A stretch of 42,159 nt of DNA from Bacteroidales bacterium (GTDB taxonomy: Bacteria > Bacteroidota > Bacteroidia > Bacteroidales > Paludibacteraceae): positions 1 to 42,159 of the forward strand of contig SUWZ01000030.1 in assembly GCA_015061185.1 (NCBI GenBank), given 5' to 3'. This document shows positions 1-7,791 of the stretch, one piece after another. Below the pieces are notes generated by a model. The model was not told where the DNA came from. It worked only from the letters and a program-made list of their open reading frames with translations, and made no database searches. Numbering within the stretch: the stretch's first letter is position 1; every line of letters begins with the position of its first letter. A program made the position numbers and the translations under genes.

Positions 1-10
1 GCTACAATTT

Positions 11-71
11 CAGCCTGCAAATTGACCTATTGAACAATACATACTTGTTTACAGCCTGCAAATTGACCTAT
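11..71. repeat. 20-bp direct repeat, two copies
   Basis: The 20-mer CAGCCTGCAAATTGACCTAT occurs exactly at 11-30 and again at 52-71, separated by 21 unrelated bases (period 41). Identity stops sharply on both sides. The left edge of the window cuts the region, so a longer array could extend further left. Two copies are too few to call a CRISPR array. The repeat lies directly against the truncated 5' side of the MITE-like element that begins near 77. Confidence 0.8.
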
Positions 72-76
72 ACGCC

Positions 77-297
77 GGAATTTTTGAATTTATTTCGAGT
101 AAATTGCTGTGCGAAAGAAGGAAGCAGTGCAAGCACTGTGACCGACTGACAAGCAGCAATTTGCCAAAATAAATCAAAAAGTACCGAAAAGTTTATCAAT
201 CTGCGATTTACACTTTTTAAATTTTAAACGGTGAATTTATAGAACTTACCTTAAACCTCTCTCAAATATGCTCGAAATAAAATTTAAACAACTTCTT
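77..297. repeat. MITE-like intergenic element, 5'-truncated copy
   Basis: This stretch matches the full element at 25711-26107 in the same orientation, from about 77 to 297. It contains the structured core: AAATTGCTG at 101-109 pairs with CAGCAATTT at 154-162, and an inner hairpin CAGTG/CACTG lies at 125-138. The inner right inverted end is at 232-251, and the outer right end AAATTTAAACAACTTCTT at 280-297. The left outer arm and left inner end are missing, and about 80 bp of the right arm is deleted. No coding potential was seen. Together with the direct repeats it fills the gap upstream of rplM. Confidence 0.8.
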
Positions 298-440
298 AAA
301 ATAGTGTATTTATAGAATTAGCTATAGAAAGAACTAATAGCGAAATAATAACTAAAAGAGAAACATTGCAATTTTAAGTAGAACAGAGATTAAAAATAAA
401 AAAAACTACAAATAAATTTCTTCAATTAAAGAAAAAAGAG

Positions 441-448
441 TACCTTTG
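441..448 (+). promoter_or_regulatory. Probable promoter -7 box of the rplM operon
   Basis: TACCTTTG fits the Bacteroidetes -7 consensus TAnnTTTG. No clear TTG is found at the usual distance upstream. Transcription would start near 453 and leave a leader of roughly 95 nt before the GTG start of rplM. Confidence 0.6.
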
Positions 449-480
449 CGCCCAAATTATTATCCAAAAAAATAGTCAAC

Positions 481-507
481 GCTCAAGACTTGCCCGAAGT
501 TGAGAGC
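481..507 (+). promoter_or_regulatory. Leader hairpin before rplM, candidate L13 autoregulatory site
   Basis: CTCAA (482-486) pairs with TTGAG (500-504), and CTT (489-491) pairs with AAG (497-499) around the loop GCCCG, leaving a two-base bulge. The hairpin lies in the leader between the promoter box and the rplM start. A leader class for L13 in Bacteroidia has been proposed, as far as I recall. Assigning this hairpin to it is inference and would need a covariance-model match. Confidence 0.4.
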
Positions 508-547
508 AAAAGAAAGATTTATTAAACAATTAAAAACAATTAAAGCA

Positions 548-1003
548 GTGGATACTTTAAGTTACAAAACCATTTCTGCGAACAAGGCAACCGTTAATAA
601 AGAGTGGGTTGTCGTGGATGCGACAGATCAACCATTGGGACGAATGGGATCAATCGTAGCAAAAATTTTAAGAGGTAAGTACAAACCTAACTTCACTCCT
701 CACGTAGATTGTGGAGACAATGTAATCATTATCAATGCAGATAAAGTTAAGATTACAGGGAATAAAGCTACAGACCGTATTTATTTGAGCTACACAGGTT
801 ACCCTGGAGGACAAAGAGAAATTACTCCCGGAGAATTACTAAAGAAAAGTCCTGAAAAATTATTCAAGAAAGTAGTGAAAGGTATGTTACCAAAGAATCG
901 TCTTGGAAGAGCAATTTTAGGAAATCTTTACGTGTATGCAGGAGCTGAGCATAATCACGCAGCTCAACAACCAAAACAAATAGATATAAACTCAATTAAG
1001 TAA
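548..1003 (+). CDS. rplM: Ribosomal protein uL13
   Basis: Large-subunit ribosomal protein L13, 151 aa from the start chosen here, which is a normal length. Family signatures are visible: WVVVDATDQPLGRMGS near the N-terminus, then GKYKPNFTPHVDCGD, and a C-terminal half with GMLPKNRLGRAI. The open frame extends upstream to a TTG at 500, but those 16 codons overlap the leader hairpin and are not part of the family. Homologues in Bacteroidales begin at the equivalent of (M)DTLSYKTISANKATV, so the GTG at 548 is preferred. First gene of a tight pair with rpsI (5-bp gap); the proteins L13 and S9 are classically co-transcribed. Confidence 0.95.
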   Translation: MDTLSYKTISANKATVNKEWVVVDATDQPLGRMGSIVAKILRGKYKPNFTPHVDCGDNVIIINADKVKITGNKATDRIYLSYTGYPGGQREITPGELLKKSPEKLFKKVVKGMLPKNRLGRAILGNLYVYAGAEHNHAAQQPKQIDINSIK

Positions 1004-1008
1004 TAAAT

Positions 1009-1395
1009 ATGGAAGTAGTTAATGCCATTGGTAGAAGAAAAGCTGCGGTAGCACGCGTTTACTTAAAAGAAGGTGATGGAAAGATTATCATCAACAATAA
1101 GGATCTTGCAACATACTTCCCTTCTGGAATTTTGCAATATGTTGTAAAACAACCTTTAAACAAATTAGGTTTAGCTGAAAAATTTGACATCAAAGCTACA
1201 TTAGATGGTGGAGGTTACAAAGGACAAGCTGAAGCTTTGAGATTGGCAATCGCTCGTGCATTGGTTAAAGTTGACGCAGACAATAAACCGGCTCTTAAGT
1301 CAGAAGGATTTATGACTCGTGACCCTCGTGAGGTTGAACGTAAGAAACCGGGTCGTCCTAAAGCAAGAAAGAGATTCCAATTCAGTAAACGTTAG
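1009..1395 (+). CDS. rpsI: Ribosomal protein uS9
   Basis: Small-subunit ribosomal protein S9, 128 aa, full length. It opens with the typical NAIGRRKAAVARVYL and ends in the conserved basic tail GRPKARKRFQFSKR, which reaches the P-site tRNA in the ribosome. It starts with ATG only 5 bp after the rplM stop, so the two are translated from one message. A 139-bp gap with a strong hairpin separates it from rpsB. Confidence 0.97.
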   Translation: MEVVNAIGRRKAAVARVYLKEGDGKIIINNKDLATYFPSGILQYVVKQPLNKLGLAEKFDIKATLDGGGYKGQAEALRLAIARALVKVDADNKPALKSEGFMTRDPREVERKKPGRPKARKRFQFSKR

Positions 1396-1457
1396 TACTT
1401 GGTTGAAGTGGTGGGTAATATCCTTCTATTTCAAAAAGAGAATACGTTTAGTATCTA

Positions 1458-1490
1458 AATTTATCGGACTCGGATGACTACCGATAAATT
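1458..1490 (+). promoter_or_regulatory. Hairpin in the rpsB leader, candidate S2 autoregulatory element
   Basis: AATTTATCGG (1458-1467) and CCGATAAATT (1481-1490) form a perfect 10-bp stem with a 13-nt loop ending 44 nt before the rpsB start codon. No T-run follows, so it is not a typical terminator. Its place between rpsI and rpsB suggests a control element for rpsB-tsf, perhaps feedback by S2. That role is inference. Confidence 0.5.
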
Positions 1491-1534
1491 GGTTAAATTA
1501 AAAAGAATGTAAACGATAAAAAATTAAAAAGAAA

Positions 1535-2359
1535 ATGTCAAGAACTAATTTTGATGAATTATTAGATGCAGGTTGTCACTTTGGACACTTGAAAAGAAAA
1601 TGGAATCCTGCAATGGCTCCTTATATTTTCATGGAGCGTAATGGTATCCATATAATAGATCTTCATAAGACTGTAGTAAAAATTGAAGAAGCAGCTGCTG
1701 CATTAAAGCAAGTTGCAAAATCGGGCAAAAAAATTCTTTTCGTAGCAACGAAAAAACAAGCGAAACAAGTTGTTGCTGATAAAGCTTCAGAAGTTTCAAT
1801 GCCATATATTACTGAAAGATGGGCTGGAGGTATGTTGACTAACTTCCCAACTATCAGAAAGGCAATCAAAAAAATGGCCTCAATTGATAAATTGACTAAC
1901 GATGGTACTTTCGACAACTTATCTAAGAGAGAAAAATTGCAAATTTCTCGTCAAAGAGCTAAATTAGAGAAGAACTTGGGTAGTATCTCTGATATGACAA
2001 GACTTCCTTCAGCTGTTTTTGTTGTTGACGTAACGAAAGAACACATTGCGGTTAAAGAGGCTAAGAGATTGGGTATTCCTGTATATGGTATCGTTGATAC
2101 TAATTCTAATCCTAATGACGTTGATTTCGTTATTCCTGCAAATGATGATGCAACAAAATCTGTTGAAATCATTATGAATGCTTTGTGTGCTGCAATCAAA
2201 GAGGGATTGGAAGAAAGAAAAGTTGAAAAGGAAGAGAATGAGGCTGCAGAAGCTCCTGAACAAAAAAGAGAGCGCAAAAAGGTAGCTAAAAAAGCTAAAA
2301 TTGATGGTGACGCTATCAATGCAAAAGTAGCTAGCAAATTCGAAACTCCTGAAGAATAA
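1535..2359 (+). CDS. rpsB: Ribosomal protein uS2
   Basis: Small-subunit ribosomal protein S2, 274 aa. The family core is clear: LLDAGCHFGHLKRKWNPAM at the start, then RWAGGMLTNFPTIRKAI, and PVYGIVDTNSNPNDVDFVIP toward the end. The last ~45 residues are a Lys/Glu/Ala-rich tail beyond the E. coli end, as is common in Bacteroidetes. The upstream sequence is A-rich without a Shine-Dalgarno. It is followed after 33 bp by tsf, the usual pairing in bacteria. Confidence 0.97.
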   Translation: MSRTNFDELLDAGCHFGHLKRKWNPAMAPYIFMERNGIHIIDLHKTVVKIEEAAAALKQVAKSGKKILFVATKKQAKQVVADKASEVSMPYITERWAGGMLTNFPTIRKAIKKMASIDKLTNDGTFDNLSKREKLQISRQRAKLEKNLGSISDMTRLPSAVFVVDVTKEHIAVKEAKRLGIPVYGIVDTNSNPNDVDFVIPANDDATKSVEIIMNALCAAIKEGLEERKVEKEENEAAEAPEQKRERKKVAKKAKIDGDAINAKVASKFETPEE

Positions 2360-2392
2360 TTATTATTGTATAACTAGTAAATTTTAAATACT

Positions 2393-3217
2393 ATGGCTGT
2401 AACAATGGCTGATATCAGCAAATTGCGTACAATGACCGGAGCTGGTATGATGGATTGTAAAAAAGCTTTGGAAGAGGCTGGAAACGATTTCGACAAAGCT
2501 ATAGAAATCATCCGTAAAAAAGGTCAAGCAATTGCTGCAAAAAGAAGTGATCGTGAAGCTTCTGAAGGTTGCGTATTAGCTGCTTCTAATGGCGGTTTTG
2601 CTGCTGTTGTCGCTCTTAATTGCGAAACAGACTTCGTTGCAAAAAATGAAGATTTTATTGCATTGACAAAACAAATCTTAGACAAAGCTATCGAAGAAAA
2701 ACCAGCAGACCTTGAGGCTTTGAAAGCAACAAAAATTGGAGATTCAACTATCGAACAATTGGTTACTGATAAATCTGGTATCACTGGTGAAAAGATGGAA
2801 TTAAGCGTTTATTCTCAAATTAAAGGTGAATCAACTGTAGCTTATATCCACCCAGGAAACAAACTTGCTGCTATCATCGCATTCAACCAAGCAGGTATTG
2901 ATGCTCAAGTTGCTAAAGACGTTGCTATGCAAGTTGCTGCTATGAATCCAATCGCAATTGATAAAGATAGCGTTCCTGCTGATGTTATCGAAAAAGAAAA
3001 AGAGATTGCGAAGGATAAGGCTCGTCAAGCCGGAAAACCTGAGAACTTGTTAGACAGAATCGCTGATGGTGCTATGAACAAATATTTCCAAGAAAATACT
3101 TTGTTAAACCAAGCATTCATTAAAGAGTCTAAAATCTCTGTTGCACAATATATGGATAGCGCAAGCAAAGGTTTGACTGTAACTGCAATGAGTCGCGTTA
3201 CTTTGAATGAAGAGTAA
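2393..3217 (+). CDS. tsf: Elongation factor Ts
   Basis: Guanine-nucleotide exchange factor that recycles EF-Tu, 274 aa. The N-terminal UBA-like domain has the signature LRTMTGAGMMDCKKALEEA. The core dimerisation domain carries LNCETDFVAKNEDF, the motif that contacts EF-Tu. Length is normal for Bacteroidetes. The gene ends the ribosomal/translation run and is followed by a strong intrinsic terminator. Confidence 0.97.
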   Translation: MAVTMADISKLRTMTGAGMMDCKKALEEAGNDFDKAIEIIRKKGQAIAAKRSDREASEGCVLAASNGGFAAVVALNCETDFVAKNEDFIALTKQILDKAIEEKPADLEALKATKIGDSTIEQLVTDKSGITGEKMELSVYSQIKGESTVAYIHPGNKLAAIIAFNQAGIDAQVAKDVAMQVAAMNPIAIDKDSVPADVIEKEKEIAKDKARQAGKPENLLDRIADGAMNKYFQENTLLNQAFIKESKISVAQYMDSASKGLTVTAMSRVTLNEE

Positions 3218-3236
3218 TAGTCTTATTCGACATAAC

Positions 3237-3277
3237 AAAAAAGGGAGACGAGAAATCGTTTCCCTTTTTTATTTTTT
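3237..3277 (+). terminator. Intrinsic terminator of rpsB-tsf
   Basis: The stem AAAAAAGGGAGACG (3237-3250) pairs with CGTTTCCCTTTTTT (3257-3270) around a 6-nt loop, with one G-T pair, and more T residues follow. This is a textbook rho-independent terminator 20 bp after the tsf stop. Confidence 0.9.
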
Positions 3278-3431
3278 ACCTTCGGATATATTGATATTGC
3301 TCTACTTGTATTGTTTTGAATTGAAATTAAAATAGAATCAAATTAAAATTTACTGAACAATGTTGACTCATACGAAATTTCATGTATAAATTATAACTAC
3401 GACAACACTTAAAAACTGCGAGGTTGGAAAA

Positions 3432-5351
3432 TTAATCTTTCTGATTAATGGATAGCATTGTATCATCTTTTATCAACAATTCTCCATTATCTAACATCCA
3501 TCTGATTATCTTTTTAACAACTGTTTCATCTTTAATAAATTCTAAAATCAAATCTGAAAGAGAGCAGGGCGAATCTTTCAATTTTGAGAGGATCTTCTCT
3601 CGATAACTATAAAATACATGGTTAGAAATGCCGGAATAACTCTTTGCTCTACAAAAATCACAAATTCCACAATAGGCTGATTCCATTTCTCCAAAATATT
3701 GCAACAACATCCGACTCCTACAGTGATCTTCTTCCGAAACATAGGCTATAATTTTATTGATTTTATCCTCAAAACGCGCTAACCGCTCTTCATAGACACT
3801 CTTCGATATGACAATAAATTTTTCATCAACTCTGCGTTGTAAAAATATTAAATAGGGAGATTTCTTACCCGGAATATACTTGATTAAATGTAATTTTGAC
3901 AACAATAATAATTGAGAATATAATTGATCTCTGGTTAAATCTAAACGAGATGCTAAATAATCTTCATCAATAGAAATCAAATCTGTGAATATACCGGTAT
4001 AACTCCTTAATAATATATCTACCAACTCCGTCAATCCTGGAAGTTCGTTTAAATCTGACGATGGAGAAAACAATTGTGATGAAGTCACAATGAATTGTAC
4101 CTTTGATGTCGAACTAATCTCATCTGTCAATTCTAAATATCCTGCTTGATGCAATATTTTCAAAGCACTAAAGGTCTGAAGAATAGGAAGTTTGCATTGC
4201 TGACAAAAGAGCGACAAACTAAAATCCTTCATAAAATCTTCCCCCTCTCCTACTCCTATGTTATAATAATAACATATTTTATTATAGATCGAAACCACAA
4301 AATCTTTACTGGGAAAAGAATCTGAAATCCGTTTTTTTAATTTTGTTATATCTGTTTTATTATACAATAATGTTGCATACGCTAACATTTCATCTCTGCC
4401 TGCTCTACCGGCTTCCTGAAAGTAGGCTTCAAGAGTATCAGGAATATCAATGTGAATTACGGTTCTTACGTCAGGTTTATCAATCCCCATTCCAAATGCA
4501 TTAGTTGCTACGATAACTCTGCATTCACCACTTTTCCATGCAGACTGCCGTAAATCCTTTTGCTCATTTGTTAGTCCTGCATGAAAATAATCTGCGGTAT
4601 AACCTTTAGTTTGTAAAAATTCTGCAATTTCTTTGGTTCGTGCTCTATTCCTAACATAGATAATAGATGTTCCCGGTACACTATCAAGAATCTTCATCAA
4701 CATTCCTAACTTATCGTCCGTTTTTCTTACTATATAGGCAATATTTTTCCTAAGAAAACTTTTTTGGAATAATTTACCATTGCGGAATTTTAATTGTTTC
4801 TGAATATCTAAAACTACATCCGGAGTGGCTGTAGCTGTTAAAGCTAAAACAGGAGCTGCGGGTATCAAATCTCTAAGTTCAGCTATTCTTAAATACGAGG
4901 GTCTGAAATCATACCCCCATTGAGATATACAATGAGACTCATCAACGACAATCAACGAGACATTCATCCTTTTTACCTTTTCCAAAAAACATTCTGTCGA
5001 AAGACGTTCGGGCGAAACATATAAAAATTTATAATCACCATATATACAATTATCCAAAATAATATCAATTTCTTTAGAAGTGATACCTGAATATATTGCT
5101 GCAGCCATTATATTACGCATTCTTAAATTCTCGACTTGGTCTTTCATTAGGGCAATTAAAGGAGTGACAACTATGCATATACCGGACATATATAATGCCG
5201 GCACTTGAAAGGTTATGCTTTTTCCTCCTCCGGTAGGCATCAACCCCAACACATCATTTCCCTGACAAACAGCATCTATAATATCCTCTTGCAAAGGACG
5301 AAAATCAGAATAGCCCCAATATTTTCTTAGTATTGATTGATACTTTTCCAC
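3432..5351 (-). CDS. recQ: ATP-dependent DNA helicase RecQ
   Basis: 3'-5' DNA helicase for recombination and fork repair, 639 aa. Motifs in order: FRPLQ near residue 17, Walker A PTGGGKS at 39-45, DESHCISQWGYDFRPSY (DExH box), ATATATP, and NAFGMGIDKPDVRTVIH with GRAGRD after it. A zinc site (CRSR...CGICDFC) follows. A recognisable HRDC domain is not seen, and the C-terminus ends soon after a short winged-helix-like stretch. No ATG is available at the N-terminus: the GTG at 5351 gives the family-like start (V)EKYQSILRKYWGY, while the frame opens further out at a TTG (5375). The neighbour recJ lies upstream on the same strand but is separated by a MITE-like element. Confidence 0.93.
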   Translation of the reverse strand: MEKYQSILRKYWGYSDFRPLQEDIIDAVCQGNDVLGLMPTGGGKSITFQVPALYMSGICIVVTPLIALMKDQVENLRMRNIMAAAIYSGITSKEIDIILDNCIYGDYKFLYVSPERLSTECFLEKVKRMNVSLIVVDESHCISQWGYDFRPSYLRIAELRDLIPAAPVLALTATATPDVVLDIQKQLKFRNGKLFQKSFLRKNIAYIVRKTDDKLGMLMKILDSVPGTSIIYVRNRARTKEIAEFLQTKGYTADYFHAGLTNEQKDLRQSAWKSGECRVIVATNAFGMGIDKPDVRTVIHIDIPDTLEAYFQEAGRAGRDEMLAYATLLYNKTDITKLKKRISDSFPSKDFVVSIYNKICYYYNIGVGEGEDFMKDFSLSLFCQQCKLPILQTFSALKILHQAGYLELTDEISSTSKVQFIVTSSQLFSPSSDLNELPGLTELVDILLRSYTGIFTDLISIDEDYLASRLDLTRDQLYSQLLLLSKLHLIKYIPGKKSPYLIFLQRRVDEKFIVISKSVYEERLARFEDKINKIIAYVSEEDHCRSRMLLQYFGEMESAYCGICDFCRAKSYSGISNHVFYSYREKILSKLKDSPCSLSDLILEFIKDETVVKKIIRWMLDNGELLIKDDTMLSINQKD

Positions 5352-5522
5352 AATAAAGAATCCGCTAATAAACAAACAAAAACATTCTTTTTTGATTAAG
5401 ATAAATCGATTAAAACATATGATTCACTCTGCCCTAACAGACACAATCTAAACAAAAAACGAAATCATCTCAAACCAATTTATAGAAATCATCCAATAGA
5501 ATGCATAAACATATAGAATATT

Positions 5523-5719
5523 AAGAAGCTATTTAAATTTTATAAAAATAAACTTTAAAGTTTCACTCTCTTATTTTCGGCATCTTTGAGATTCTTTTTA
5601 ACCGATTTACATTATTCCTATTATGATAATAGTCCACCATTTTCTATAAAAGGAATAAAAAAAATAAATTTAAAAATCTCTCTCAAATATGCTCAAAATA
5701 AAATTTAAACATCTTTCTT
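5523..5719. repeat. MITE-like outer element without the nested insert
   Basis: This 197-bp copy has the outer inverted ends AAGAAGCTATTTAAATTT (5523-5540) and AAATTTAAACATCTTTCTT (5701-5719). Both arms align with those of the 25711-26107 copy, but the ~200-bp inner element is absent. The arms join at about 5601-5606, exactly where the insert sits elsewhere. A decayed inner-end motif (AATTTATAGAAATCATCC) lies just outside at about 5478. The rest of the recQ-recJ gap (5352-5522, 5720-5798) is AT-rich with no gene seen. Confidence 0.8.
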
Positions 5720-5798
5720 GAATATTTATAAAAGTGACTAATCAATCTATACTCTATCTGTTTATACATTCTAATCAACTTAGGAAACAACCTTAAAA

Positions 5799-7547
5799 TT
5801 AGGTAGTACTCTTTTTTATATCTTTAATTACCAACTGAATAGTTGTATTACCATTAAAGGTATTTTCCTCAATTGAATAACAAATATCCACAGGATTCAA
5901 ACTCTTGATATAATCATTAAATTCAGACATACCAAAAGCTATACCATTCATGATACATTCTGATTTGGAATCAATTAGCTCCAATTTCAAATGCTCTTGC
6001 TCCTTCCCTACTACTTTACTGGTACCATAATCAAATGTACGCCGAGTAACAAAAATAGGTTTCATATTTTCCGGACCATACGGACTAAATTGTTTCAGTA
6101 AACGGAAAAATTTAGGTGTAATGTCACAAAAATCAATGCAAGCATCTATATCAATCTGAGGCAAACGTTGCTCTTCAGATAAGTTTTCCGACACATATTT
6201 CTCAAATCGCCTCTGAAATTCAGGAACATTTTCCTCCTTCATTGACAATCCAACAGCATACATGTGTCCGCCAAAATTCTCTAACAAGTCACGACATGAT
6301 TCTATCGCCTTATATATATCAAATCCCTGAACAGATCGTCCTGAACCGGTGGCACAACCATTAGAGTGGGTTAAAACAATTGTGGGTTTATAATATCTTT
6401 CGGTTAAACGAGATGCAACAATTCCAACCACACCTTTATGCCAATTAGGGTTATAAACAACAATAGAGCTTTGCGTATTAAAATCATCTGCATTTTCCAA
6501 CTCTTCTGTCGCCTCTTCCGTAATATTTTTATCTAATTTTTTTCGATCAAGATTGTATTGGTCAATCTTTTCAGCCATTTTCTCAAGTGTAATTCTGTCT
6601 GCCGTTGACTCTTCAGGAATAATTAACAACTTTACAGCTTCCTTAGCCGATTGCAAGCGACCCGACGCATTCAATCGAGGTCCGATTTTAAAGACAATAT
6701 CACTTACAGAAATTTCTTTATCAGTGAGGCCACAAACATCAATAATACTTTTCATTCCGACGCAAGGAGACATATTAAGCTGTTTCAAACCATAATAAGC
6801 TAAAATACGATTTTCCCCATTAATCGGAACAATATCTGATGCTATACTAACTGCAAGCAAGTCTAAAAGAGGAATCAAAGATTCAAACTCAATATTGTTA
6901 TTTTGAGCAAAAGCTTGCATCAACTTAAATCCCACACCACACCCGGAAAGATTAGAATCAGGATAAGAAGAATCTACTCTTTTAGGGTCTAACACAGCAA
7001 CTGCATTGGGCAACGTATCATCCGGAGTATGATGGTCGCAGATAATAAAATCAACACCTAAACTATTGGCGTACTCTACTTTTTCAACTGCTTTAATGCC
7101 GCAATCCAATGCAATTACCAAATTGAATTTATTCTTCGCGGCATAATCAATTCCTTGATACGAAACTCCGTAACCCTCCGTATAACGGTCCGGAATATAA
7201 AAATCTACTTGAGATTTAGAACAAAAGAATTTACGCAGAAACTTATATACCAAAGCAACTGCCGTAATTCCATCTACATCATAGTCCCCATAAACCAAAA
7301 TCTTCTCCTTTCGTCCGATAGCTTGATTCAGACGATTTACAGCCTTATCCATATCATTCATCAGAAATGGATCATAGAGTTCGGTTAATTGAGGACGGAA
7401 AAAACTCTTAGCTTCACTAAAAGTTGTAATTCCTCTTTGAACAAGTAATTGACACAGTATCGGACTAATTCCCAACGCTTCAGAAAGGTCATGTTTTTGT
7501 TTTTCTTGCTCAGGTGTAAGAGGAATAAAATTCCATTTACTAACCAT
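5799..7547 (-). CDS. recJ: Single-stranded-DNA exonuclease RecJ
   Basis: 5'-3' single-strand DNA exonuclease of the DHH phosphoesterase family, 582 aa, a usual length. The metal-binding motifs are visible: VYGDYDVDGITAV, then ALDCGI, then ICDHHTPDD (the DHH motif). The DHHA1 domain carries GSGRSVQGFDIYKAI and ENFGGHMYAVGLSM. A C-terminal OB-fold part follows. ATG at 7547 is preceded by an AT-rich leader. It acts with RecQ in recombinational repair, and the two genes would form one unit if the repeat between them were absent. Confidence 0.95.
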   Translation of the reverse strand: MVSKWNFIPLTPEQEKQKHDLSEALGISPILCQLLVQRGITTFSEAKSFFRPQLTELYDPFLMNDMDKAVNRLNQAIGRKEKILVYGDYDVDGITAVALVYKFLRKFFCSKSQVDFYIPDRYTEGYGVSYQGIDYAAKNKFNLVIALDCGIKAVEKVEYANSLGVDFIICDHHTPDDTLPNAVAVLDPKRVDSSYPDSNLSGCGVGFKLMQAFAQNNNIEFESLIPLLDLLAVSIASDIVPINGENRILAYYGLKQLNMSPCVGMKSIIDVCGLTDKEISVSDIVFKIGPRLNASGRLQSAKEAVKLLIIPEESTADRITLEKMAEKIDQYNLDRKKLDKNITEEATEELENADDFNTQSSIVVYNPNWHKGVVGIVASRLTERYYKPTIVLTHSNGCATGSGRSVQGFDIYKAIESCRDLLENFGGHMYAVGLSMKEENVPEFQRRFEKYVSENLSEEQRLPQIDIDACIDFCDITPKFFRLLKQFSPYGPENMKPIFVTRRTFDYGTSKVVGKEQEHLKLELIDSKSECIMNGIAFGMSEFNDYIKSLNPVDICYSIEENTFNGNTTIQLVIKDIKKSTT

Positions 7548-7760
7548 ATATATATTTTTTTATTTTCTTCTGCTATCAATCATCAACACTATTCATCCTA
7601 TACCATTTTGTAATGAAGCCTCTCATCATCAACAAATATTCTCTCCTCCTCCAATATATCAAAATACGCTTCAAAGTTGTAAAGTTAATAAAAGTATGGC
7701 AGAAATTCATCTTTGAAAGAAATTATTTAGAAAAAAAAAGAAGAAAAAATAAAAAAGTTG

Positions 7761-7768
7761 TAATTTCG
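7761..7768 (+). promoter_or_regulatory. Weak -7 box before the ClC gene
   Basis: TAATTTCG resembles TAnnTTTG with one mismatch and lies 24 bp before the start codon, in the divergent gap between recJ and the channel gene. No good TTG box is placed upstream. Confidence 0.3.
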
Positions 7769-7791
7769 CACTCGAATTAGCGGAGAAAAAA

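Noticed and set aside
11-71. End of a CRISPR array
   Set aside because: Only two 20-bp copies with a 21-bp spacer, shorter than usual units, and no cas genes in the window.
1663-2337. Minus-strand ORFs opposite rpsB
   Set aside because: Shadows of a highly conserved ribosomal protein gene with biased codons.
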